A stretch of DNA of 64,000 nt from Candidatus Dadabacteria bacterium. GTDB lineage: Bacteria; Desulfobacterota_D; UBA1144; Nemesobacterales; Nemesobacteraceae. Numbering within the stretch: position 1 is the first letter of the stretch; every line of letters starts with the position of its first letter. Of this stretch, positions 44,746 to 52,868 are shown in pieces. The notes under the pieces were generated by a model. The model saw nothing but the letters and a program-made list of their open reading frames with translations, was not told where the DNA came from and made no database searches. Made by a program: the position numbers and the translations under genes. Where the stretch lies: contig JAJECI010000007.1 in the NCBI GenBank assembly GCA_022822065.1, forward strand, positions 62,001 to 126,000. The letters are read 5' to 3'.

Positions 44746-44762
44746 GGTTTCAAGTTTGAAAC
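44746..44762. repeat. Second, degenerate copy of the GGTTTCAAGTTTGAAAC palindrome
   Basis: 17-nt exact match to 38224-38240; flanks TGT...GCA versus TGC...CGCA. Confidence 0.6.
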
Positions 44763-44863
44763 GCAACAAGTGGATTAATTTGAAAGATGCATGATTTGGG
44801 GTTTCGAAGCCAAGGCAGTTTCCGTTACTCTTACGGACTGCACTCGGACAACGGAAGAAATAT

Positions 44864-45751
44864 TTGATGCAAGCAACGCTGATCGGATTTAGCGCAATCC
44901 TTATGTGGTCGCTACTGGCCCTTCTGACGGCCTCGTCAGGAGAAGTGCCGCCCTTCCAGCTTGCCGCAATGTGTTTTTCGATCGCCACCTCCATCGGGCT
45001 GATCGCACTTGCCGCAAAGCCGTCGGGTTTTCGCAATCTGCGCCAGCCCCTAAGCATATGGTGTCTCGGCGTTGGAGGGTTGTTCGGCTATCACTTTTTC
45101 TACTTCACTGCCCTGCGCAACGCACCGGCTGTTGAAGCAAGTCTGATCGGCTACCTTTGGCCCCTGCTGATCGTTGTTGGTTCAGCATTCCTTCCCGGAG
45201 AGCGGCTCGGCTGGCATCACATAACAGGCGTACTGGCGGGTCTGGCAGGAACAGTGCTGATTGTTTCGAAAACCAGCCTTTCCTTCAATGACAGTTTTGC
45301 CTTCGGCTATGGCGCGGCGCTGCTTTCCGCCTTTACCTGGTCTGCCTACTCGCTCTTGTCACGGCGATTCGGCGCGGTTCCGACCGATGTCGTCACCGGA
45401 TTTTGCGCGATAACGGCCATCCTTTCCCTCATCTGCCATCTGGCGTTGGAACAGACGGTCTGGCCGCAAGGAACCGCAGAGTGGCTCGCCGTCGCCGGCC
45501 TCGGCCTGTTGCCGGTCGGTGCCGCCTTCTACGCTTGGGACTTTGGCGTTAAACACGGCGATATCCAGGTCTTAGGCACCGCAAGCTATTCAGCACCACT
45601 GCTTTCAACCCTGATCCTCGTTGCATCAGGTGTCGGTCAAGGTGACTGGCGTATCGCTCTTGCCTGCGTCCTGATCACCGGGGGCGCCGTGCTGGCCGCA
45701 AAGGATCTGTTGTTTTCGTCGGCGAGCCGGGAAGGGAAGGCGAAGGAATGA
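44864..45751 (+). CDS. EamA/DMT-family transporter (YddG-like exporter)
   Basis: Ten-TM EamA architecture; PAVEASLIGYLWPLLIVV, LSAFTWSAYSLLSRRF, LGTASYSAPLLSTLIL. Confidence 0.88.
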   Translation: MMQATLIGFSAILMWSLLALLTASSGEVPPFQLAAMCFSIATSIGLIALAAKPSGFRNLRQPLSIWCLGVGGLFGYHFFYFTALRNAPAVEASLIGYLWPLLIVVGSAFLPGERLGWHHITGVLAGLAGTVLIVSKTSLSFNDSFAFGYGAALLSAFTWSAYSLLSRRFGAVPTDVVTGFCAITAILSLICHLALEQTVWPQGTAEWLAVAGLGLLPVGAAFYAWDFGVKHGDIQVLGTASYSAPLLSTLILVASGVGQGDWRIALACVLITGGAVLAAKDLLFSSASREGKAKE

Positions 45752-45857
45752 TGCGGATATTCAAATACGGTCTCAATCCACCACAGTTCGTAAGCACCCT
45801 GTTCTCAGCCGCCGCTCCCTTGTCCAAAGCAAATGAGCGTATATATTTGAAGAGTAG

Positions 45858-46733
45858 ATGAACGGACTTCTAGAAAGCTTCATAAAGCACCTCTCGGACG
45901 AAAGAAACTACTCGGAACACACGGTAAAGGCCTATAGGAGAGATCTTGAGAATTTCCGCGATTTTCTCTTAAAGGAAGAGAAGAAGATCGAGGACGCAGA
46001 CGTAGCGGCCATAAACGCCTACGTCTCAACCCTCTACGGAAAAAACTCCCCGGCCTCGGTAGAGAGAAAAGTATCGGCGATAAGGTCCTTTTTCTCGTAT
46101 CTGGTAAGAAAAGGTCTCGCGGCGCAGAACCCCGCGAAACTCGTACGCACCCCAAAAAAGGAAAAACACCTTCCCGTGTTTTTAAGCGTGGACGAGGTGT
46201 TCAACCTGGTTGACGTAAAGGATTCTGAGAAAAATCCGCTTTGCGTGCGTGACAGGGCGATTCTCGAGCTTCTTTACTCAAGCGGCCTCCGGGTAAGCGA
46301 ACTCGCGGGGGCCACGCTCGCCGACCTCAGCATGGGAGAGGCTATAATAAGGGTCCGCGGAAAGGGGAACAAGGAGAGAATCGTTCCCGTGGGGTCAAAG
46401 GCACTTTCCGCACTCGGGGAGTATCTTGACATAAGGGGGACGCTGAAGCCCGCATCCGACCACATATTCCTTAATTCGAGGGGAGGCGGAATAACCACGA
46501 GAAGTCTGGCGCGAATAATAAAGAAGTACGGCCTAGTATCGGGGATATCGAAAAACGTGAGTCCCCACGTGCTCCGGCACTCGTTCGCCACCCACCTGCT
46601 TGCGGGCGGCGCGGACCTTCGGGCGATACAGGAGATGCTCGGCCACGCAAGTCTCTCGACGACCCAGAGATACACCCATCTCTCGGTCGAGCGGATAATG
46701 GAAGTGTACGACAAGACCCACCCGAACGCCTAG
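45858..46733 (+). CDS. Tyrosine recombinase XerC/XerD
   Basis: SAT-like N-domain NYSEHTVKAYRRDL; catalytic LLYSSGLRVSELAG, HVLRHSFATHLLAGGADLRAIQEMLGHASLSTTQRYTHL. Confidence 0.95.
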   Translation: MNGLLESFIKHLSDERNYSEHTVKAYRRDLENFRDFLLKEEKKIEDADVAAINAYVSTLYGKNSPASVERKVSAIRSFFSYLVRKGLAAQNPAKLVRTPKKEKHLPVFLSVDEVFNLVDVKDSEKNPLCVRDRAILELLYSSGLRVSELAGATLADLSMGEAIIRVRGKGNKERIVPVGSKALSALGEYLDIRGTLKPASDHIFLNSRGGGITTRSLARIIKKYGLVSGISKNVSPHVLRHSFATHLLAGGADLRAIQEMLGHASLSTTQRYTHLSVERIMEVYDKTHPNA

Positions 46734-46760
46734 AGGCTGCGGGTGAAAGAGGAAAAAACC

Positions 46761-47297
46761 ATGAGCCAGTTTCACGGAACCACGATACTCTGCGTTAAAA
46801 AAGACGGCCGGGTGGCCCTCGGGGGCGACGGCCAGGTGACCATGGGAGCAACCGCGGTAAAGCATAACGCCAAAAAAATAAGGAAGATGCGTGGCGGGAA
46901 GATCTGCGCCGGATTCGCGGGCTCAACTGCGGACGCGATGACGCTTTTTGACAAGTTCGAGGGAAAGCTCGAGGAATTCAGTGGAAGCCTGGAGCGCTCC
47001 GCGGTCGAACTCGCAAAAGAATGGAGAACGGACAGGATCCTGAGAAGGCTCGAAGCCCTGCTAATAGTCGCTAACTCTGAAACCATGCTCATAATCTCTG
47101 GAAGCGGAGACGTAATAGAACCTGACGATAGCGTGATAGCCATAGGCTCAGGAGGCCCCTTCGCTCAGGCGGCCGCTTTGGCGCTTGCCAAGCACTCGGA
47201 GCTTCCCGCCCCGAAGATAGTCGAGCGCTCGCTTGAGATCGCGGCCGGAATCTGCATTTACACAAACAGCTACATATCCATAGAGGAAATAGAATAG
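46761..47297 (+). CDS. hslV: ATP-dependent protease subunit HslV
   Basis: [29 protein letters not shown] with Thr nucleophile after a short propeptide. Confidence 0.96.
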   Translation: MSQFHGTTILCVKKDGRVALGGDGQVTMGATAVKHNAKKIRKMRGGKICAGFAGSTADAMTLFDKFEGKLEEFSGSLERSAVELAKEWRTDRILRRLEALLIVANSETMLIISGSGDVIEPDDSVIAIGSGGPFAQAAALALAKHSELPAPKIVERSLEIAAGICIYTNSYISIEEIE

Positions 47298-48647
47298 ATG
47301 TCCCAGGAATCCTACCTCACCCCGAGGGAAATAGTATCGGAGCTAGACAAGTACATAGTCGGACAGAACATGGCCAAAAGAGCCGTGGGCGTAGCGCTCA
47401 GGAACAGGTGGAGAAGGCAGAAGGTATCGCCCGAGCTTCGCGACGAGATATCCCCCAAGAACATACTCATGATGGGACCCACCGGCGTGGGAAAAACTGA
47501 AATAGCCCGGCGCCTGGCGAGACTCGCCCAGGCCCCCTTCGTAAAGGTCGAAGCGTCAAAGTTCACCGAAGTCGGCTATGTGGGTAGGGACGTTGAGTCG
47601 ATGATACGGGACCTAACCGAGATAGCCGTCAACATGGTAACGGAGGAAGAGACCCTTTCGGTTAACACGAGGGCCAGGGATCTTGCCGAAGACAAGCTCA
47701 TCGATCTGCTCGTCCCGACGCGCCCCGTCACGGAGGCGGACGGGGACATGGAAGAGGCCCAGAAAAAGATGAGCGAGACCAAGAAGAAGATGAGAAAGCT
47801 TCTTTGGGACGGGAAGCTTGACGACAGGGAAGTCGAGATAGAAATAACGGCGAGGTCTCTTCCCATACAGGTGTTCAGTCAGGCGGGAGTCGAGGAGATG
47901 GACCCCGGCATCTCCGAGATGATCGGTAGCCTCATGCCCAAAAAATCGAAGGTAAGAAAGGTCAAGGTTCCCGAGGCCATGGATATCCTAACCGAGGAGG
48001 AAGCCCGAAAGCTAATAGACATGGACAAGGTTACCCATCTAGCTCTCGAGAGAACCGAGAACTCGGGGATAATCTTCATAGACGAGATAGACAAGGTCGC
48101 CGGAAAAAACGGCGTCTCGGGCCCTGATGTCTCAAGAGAAGGAGTGCAGAGGGACCTTCTCCCCATAATCGAGGGAAGCAGCGTCACCACGAAGCACGGG
48201 ATGGTCAGGACCGATCACATACTCTTCATCGGAGCCGGGGCGTTTCACGTCTCAAAACCGTCCGATCTCATACCTGAGCTCCAGGGACGTTTCCCCATAA
48301 GGGTTGAGCTTGAGGCGCTCACCAAAGACGACTTCATACGAATCCTCACCGAGCCCAAAAACGCCCTCATAAAACAGTACACCGAACTCATGAGGACCGA
48401 GGACATAAAACTCTCTTTCACCGACGAGGCGATAGAGAAAATAGCCGAGACCGCGGCCGAAGTTAACAGCTCCACCGAGAACATAGGGGCGAGAAGACTT
48501 CACACCGTCCTTGAGAAGCTGCTTGATGAGATCTCCTTTAACGCTCCCGACATGAAAGAGAAAAAATTCACCATAGACAAAAGCTATGTTGAGGAGAAAA
48601 TAGCTGACATCGTGAAGGACAGAGATCTAAGCAGGTACATACTCTAG
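47298..48647 (+). CDS. hslU: ATP-dependent protease ATPase subunit HslU
   Basis: [51 protein letters not shown]-terminal DRDLSRYIL. Confidence 0.97.
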   Translation: MSQESYLTPREIVSELDKYIVGQNMAKRAVGVALRNRWRRQKVSPELRDEISPKNILMMGPTGVGKTEIARRLARLAQAPFVKVEASKFTEVGYVGRDVESMIRDLTEIAVNMVTEEETLSVNTRARDLAEDKLIDLLVPTRPVTEADGDMEEAQKKMSETKKKMRKLLWDGKLDDREVEIEITARSLPIQVFSQAGVEEMDPGISEMIGSLMPKKSKVRKVKVPEAMDILTEEEARKLIDMDKVTHLALERTENSGIIFIDEIDKVAGKNGVSGPDVSREGVQRDLLPIIEGSSVTTKHGMVRTDHILFIGAGAFHVSKPSDLIPELQGRFPIRVELEALTKDDFIRILTEPKNALIKQYTELMRTEDIKLSFTDEAIEKIAETAAEVNSSTENIGARRLHTVLEKLLDEISFNAPDMKEKKFTIDKSYVEEKIADIVKDRDLSRYIL

Positions 48648-48714
48648 CTAGGAAGGTTTTGTCAGAACTTTCCCTTTTAGTTAGATTCTTCGGGAAAAAT
48701 TCCCTGGAACCGAG

Positions 48715-50190
48715 ATGAATTTCAAAAACTACGACACAGAAGGCTTTTATGACGAGGTATTCAAGGATAACGCCACCCCGCACGAGTGGACCCGCTTTTT
48801 AACCGACAGGATAGAAAGCCTCTCAGGCGGAGAGCTGATCGACAGGCAGAAAGCCGCAGAGATGAACCTGTTCGAGATGGGGGTCACCTTCACCCTCTAC
48901 TCGGAAAAAAAGAAAGAGGCTGAGGAAAACATCTTCCCCTTCGACATAATCCCGAGGATAGTGTCGGCCGAGGACTGGGAACTCATAGAAAGGGGCCTCA
49001 AGCAGAGAATCCACGCTCTTAACCTCTTTATAGACGACATATACAACGACCGCAAGATCCTGAGGGACAAGGTGGTTCCCAAGGAACTCATCCTCTCAAG
49101 CAGGGAGTTTCGCCTTGACTGCGTCGGTTTTTCCCCGCCGAAGAATATCTGGTGCCACATCACGGGAACGGACCTCATAAGACATTCGGACGGAAACTTC
49201 TACATCCTCGAAGATAACCTTCGCTCCCCCTCCGGTGTCTCCTACGTGCTTGAGAACCGCGAGCTTCTTAAGCGCACCTTTCCCAAGGTGTTCGGCACCG
49301 TCGAGATAATGCCCATAAGCGATTACGGGCTTCACCTCCATGATACCCTCCAGTACCTGCTCTCCGACAGAACGGCCAACCCCAAGGTGGTGCTTCTCAC
49401 CCCGGGGATCTACAACTCGGCCTACTTCGAGCACTCGTTTCTGGCAAAGGAGATGGGAATAGAGCTTGTCGAGGGAAGGGATCTCGTCGTGGTTGAGAAT
49501 TTCGTTTACCTAAAGACCACCAAGGGGCTTGAAAAAGTGGACGTCATATACAGACGCATAGACGACAACTTCCTCGACCCTCAGGTGTTCCGTCCAGACT
49601 CCGTGCTCGGAGTTCCGGGGCTTTTCGGCGCTTACAAGGCCGGAAACGTCGCCATAGCCAACGCCCCCGGAGGAGGAGTTGCCGACGACAAGATAATATA
49701 CGCCTACGTTGAGAAGATAATAAAGTACTATCTGGGAGAAGATCCTGTGATCTCGAACGTGCCGACGTATATCTGCGAGGAGGATGAGGCCAGAAAATAC
49801 GTGCTCGACAATATAGAGAAGCTGGTCGTAAAGCCCGCGAACGAATCCGGAGGATACGGGATAGTATTCGGGCCCAAGGCGACGAAAGAGGAGCTTGCCC
49901 AGGCCAAAAGAGACATAAAGGCGGACCCCAGGAACTACATAGCCCAGAAGACCATGTCCCTCTCCCGAGCCCCCGTGATAGTGGACGATCATTTCGAGGG
50001 GCGCCACGTCGACCTGAGACCCTTCATCCTCTACGGAAAAGAGATATTCGTCCTGCCCGGAGGCCTTACCAGGGTGGCACTCCGCAAAGGTTCAATGATA
50101 GTTAATTCGTCCCAGGGCGGGGGAAGCAAGGACACTTGGGTGCTTGCTCCCGCAAAGAACGCCAGGGGCAAAGGAGGCAGAAAATCCTAA
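48715..50190 (+). CDS. Circularly permuted type-2 ATP-grasp protein (DUF404/407-like)
   Basis: YILEDNLRSPSGVSYVLENRE, YRRIDDNFLDP, VVKPANESGGYGIVFGP, RPFILYG. Confidence 0.93.
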   Translation: MNFKNYDTEGFYDEVFKDNATPHEWTRFLTDRIESLSGGELIDRQKAAEMNLFEMGVTFTLYSEKKKEAEENIFPFDIIPRIVSAEDWELIERGLKQRIHALNLFIDDIYNDRKILRDKVVPKELILSSREFRLDCVGFSPPKNIWCHITGTDLIRHSDGNFYILEDNLRSPSGVSYVLENRELLKRTFPKVFGTVEIMPISDYGLHLHDTLQYLLSDRTANPKVVLLTPGIYNSAYFEHSFLAKEMGIELVEGRDLVVVENFVYLKTTKGLEKVDVIYRRIDDNFLDPQVFRPDSVLGVPGLFGAYKAGNVAIANAPGGGVADDKIIYAYVEKIIKYYLGEDPVISNVPTYICEEDEARKYVLDNIEKLVVKPANESGGYGIVFGPKATKEELAQAKRDIKADPRNYIAQKTMSLSRAPVIVDDHFEGRHVDLRPFILYGKEIFVLPGGLTRVALRKGSMIVNSSQGGGSKDTWVLAPAKNARGKGGRKS

Positions 50191-51164
50191 GTCGCGTCGC
50201 AGAATCTATATACTGGATGAGCCGCTACGCCGAGCGCGCCGGGAACACCGCGAGGCTCATAAGCGTAAACCTGGGCCTCGCCATTGACACCCATGACTCC
50301 GTTGAGCAGGAATGGGACCCCATAGTAAAGGTGACGGGAGACATGGAGCTTTTCAGAAGCCTTTACGACGGCACGACCCGGGAGAACGTAATAAACTTCA
50401 TGGTGCTTGACCGTAACAACCCGAACTCCATCATCTCCTGCGTTAACTGCGCCCGGGAGAACGCAAGTTCCGTGAGGGAGATAATCTCCTCCGAGATGTG
50501 GCTTCTCATAAACCGCTTCTACCACAGGCTAAACAGCGAGGATGCCAAGCAGAAGCTGCTCGACAATCCCGGAAAATTCTGCGAAGTGGCAAAAGTGCAG
50601 AGCCTTCTTTTTCACGGATCCGGGTACATAAGCATATCCCACGGCGAGGCGTGGCACTTCTCGGAACTCGGAAAGCAGATGGAACGGGCCGATAATACCT
50701 CCAGGATCCTCGACGTCAAGTACTACACCCTGCTCCCCAAGGCGGAACTCGTTGGAACGTCGATAGACAACATGCAGTGGATAGCCCTTCTTAAGTCAAC
50801 AAGCGCCCTTGAGACCTACAAGGCGAAGCACCAGCAGATATCAATAGGCAACGTGCTCGATTTTCTCATCCTTGATAACCAGTTTCCCCGTTCGATAATC
50901 TACTGCGTCGCACAGGCCGACGAGTCGCTTCACTGCATATCCAACAGCCCTGCCGGCTCCTATAACAACGAAACCGAAAAAGAGATGGGAAGGCTTCTCT
51001 CGGACCTTCGGTTCACAAGCGTCGGGGAGATAATACAGCGCGGAATGCACCAGTATCTAACCAGTTTCCAGTCCCACATAAACGAGGTTGGAAACCGCAT
51101 ATACGACGATTACTTCAGCTACAGCATAACGGACAGCGCCCTTCGGGACTTCGACGATATCTGA
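50184..51164 (+). CDS. Alpha-E domain protein (DUF403); apparent ATC start
   Basis: (I/M)LSRVAESIYWMSRYAERAGNTARLISVNLGL; AGGAGG at 50172-50177; ORF track places a distal TTG start at 50136. Confidence 0.88.
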   Translation: MLSRVAESIYWMSRYAERAGNTARLISVNLGLAIDTHDSVEQEWDPIVKVTGDMELFRSLYDGTTRENVINFMVLDRNNPNSIISCVNCARENASSVREIISSEMWLLINRFYHRLNSEDAKQKLLDNPGKFCEVAKVQSLLFHGSGYISISHGEAWHFSELGKQMERADNTSRILDVKYYTLLPKAELVGTSIDNMQWIALLKSTSALETYKAKHQQISIGNVLDFLILDNQFPRSIIYCVAQADESLHCISNSPAGSYNNETEKEMGRLLSDLRFTSVGEIIQRGMHQYLTSFQSHINEVGNRIYDDYFSYSITDSALRDFDDI

Positions 51165-51176
51165 GAGAGAGAACAT

Positions 51177-51914
51177 ATGACTTTCTGCGTGGGAATGAAA
51201 CTTAAGGAAGGAATAATCGGGCTTGCCGATAACCTCATAATAACGGGAAACGAGGCCATACGGGCAAAGAAGGTCACCACCCACAGGGCCGGGGACAATT
51301 CGTTTTTCCTTATGACCTCGGGACTTCGCTCCGCGAGGGACAAGACCATCACCTATCTTGACGAGGCCCTTGAGCACTCCCAGGAACCGCTTGACCGCCT
51401 CTACAAGGCAGTGAATCTTTTCTCAAGGGAGCTTCGGAAGGTAAAAGAAGAAGACGGAGAGGTGCTTTCCGAGTCGGGATTTGCCTTCAACATGTACTCC
51501 ATAATAGGAGGGCAGTTTGAAAACGACCCCGAGCCCCAGCTTTTCCTCGTCTATCCACAGGGAAACTGGATTAACGTTGGAACTACATCCCCCTACGTTA
51601 TAATAGGCGAATCGAAATACGGGAAACCGATAATAAAAAGAACCCTTACCCACGACACCAGCCTCGATGTCGCGCTTCGCATCGCATATCTTGCGTTTGA
51701 TTCAAGCCGCATAAACGCCATAGACGTCGATTTTCCGATAGACATCATAGTCTACAGAAGCAACTCATTCTCCCTCGAGCAGTACAGGTTCAACGAAAAC
51801 GAACTGGCGGACATATCCGAGTGGTGGCAGGAGAGGCTCAGAAAATCGGCCGAGGAAATGCCCGCCGAATGGGTAAGAAAAATTCTTAACAGAAGTCCGA
51901 AAAGTGCTGCTTAG
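51177..51914 (+). CDS. anbu: Anbu / bacterial proteasome homologue (BPH) peptidase
   Basis: MTFCVGMKLKEGIIGLADNLIITGNE with Thr after Met; partner genes ATP-grasp, alpha-E and transglutaminase. Confidence 0.92.
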   Translation: MTFCVGMKLKEGIIGLADNLIITGNEAIRAKKVTTHRAGDNSFFLMTSGLRSARDKTITYLDEALEHSQEPLDRLYKAVNLFSRELRKVKEEDGEVLSESGFAFNMYSIIGGQFENDPEPQLFLVYPQGNWINVGTTSPYVIIGESKYGKPIIKRTLTHDTSLDVALRIAYLAFDSSRINAIDVDFPIDIIVYRSNSFSLEQYRFNENELADISEWWQERLRKSAEEMPAEWVRKILNRSPKSAA

Positions 51915-52785
51915 CATAGATCACAACACAACTTACTCCTACGGAAAAAAAGTGGTCCTGGCCCCTCACACCGTGAGGCTTCGCCCGAGAGACGGCGGGG
52001 GGCAGATGACCCATATGTTTTCGCTCAGGACGGATCCCCCCGAAGCGGGAAGAAGCGTGAACTCGGATCTTGACGGGAACACTACCGTTACCCTGTGGTT
52101 TACGGGCGAGTCAGACAGTCTCACAATCGATACCAGCTGCGTCGTCGAGACGCTTCGGGAAAACCCTTTTGACTTCATAGTTTCCGACGTAAGGTTCCTT
52201 GATCTGCCGATGGAGTACCCCCGCGAGCAGAAGGCGGCCCTTCGCCCGTACCTAGCGGTGAGCAAAAAAACGGCTCTGGCGGTCTCGCCGCTTCGAGAAA
52301 CGGTCCTCTCGCAGACCATGGGAAAAACCACGGATTTCATTCTCTCGCTCTGCGAGCACATACACGACAATTTCCCCCACGTTGCGAGGGAGCAGGGCGG
52401 ACCCTGGTCCGCGGAGAGAACCCTCAGGGAGAAAAGAGGGTCCTGCAGGGACCTTGTGGAGCTTTTCGCGGCCGTATGCCGCTCGGTCGGTCTTGCGTGC
52501 AGGCACGTAAGCGGCTACGCGCTCAGCGCAAGAAGAAAAAAAGGAGACGAGCTTCACGCCTGGGCCGAGGTCTACATACCGGGAGGAGGATGGAGAGGCT
52601 ATGATCCCTCTTCAGGTCTTGCGGTTTCAGACCGCCACGTCGCGGTCGCAAGCGGCGCCACCCACGGGCTCATCGCCCCCGTTTCGGGAAGTTTCTACGG
52701 GGACGGAGCCGAAGTCGAACTCCAGTTCCGTGTAAGGGTAAGAAAAACGGGAAAACGGCAGAAAAAAGCCCTAGGGCTTCTCTAG
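51904..52785 (+). CDS. Transglutaminase-like protein (Anbu-cluster type)
   Basis: N-terminal MLLSIDHNTTYSYGKKVVLAPHTVRLRP (GTG start), catalytic RGSCRDLVELFAAVCRSVGLACRHVSGY, HAWAEVYIPGGGWRGYDPSSG. Confidence 0.93.
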   Translation: MLLSIDHNTTYSYGKKVVLAPHTVRLRPRDGGGQMTHMFSLRTDPPEAGRSVNSDLDGNTTVTLWFTGESDSLTIDTSCVVETLRENPFDFIVSDVRFLDLPMEYPREQKAALRPYLAVSKKTALAVSPLRETVLSQTMGKTTDFILSLCEHIHDNFPHVAREQGGPWSAERTLREKRGSCRDLVELFAAVCRSVGLACRHVSGYALSARRKKGDELHAWAEVYIPGGGWRGYDPSSGLAVSDRHVAVASGATHGLIAPVSGSFYGDGAEVELQFRVRVRKTGKRQKKALGLL

Positions 52786-52868
52786 ACGGCAAAAACCTCC
52801 ACGGGGGACACTCCTTAAAAGTCCTGCAATTCCGATCTAATTCATGCTATAATGGGAACTTTAGAGGA

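Noticed and set aside
48648-48714. Possible terminator between hslU and the ATP-grasp gene (GGAAGGTTTTGTCAGAACTTTCCCTTTTA)
   Set aside because: Stem is imperfect and the U-tract short; cannot be called without folding energy, but it should be tested because it bears on the HslVU-Anbu operon idea
50136-50183. N-terminal extension MGACSRKERQGQRRQK of the alpha-E protein from TTG
   Set aside because: Extension lies within the ATP-grasp gene, has no family homology, and a consensus SD sits next to the ATC at 50184 instead
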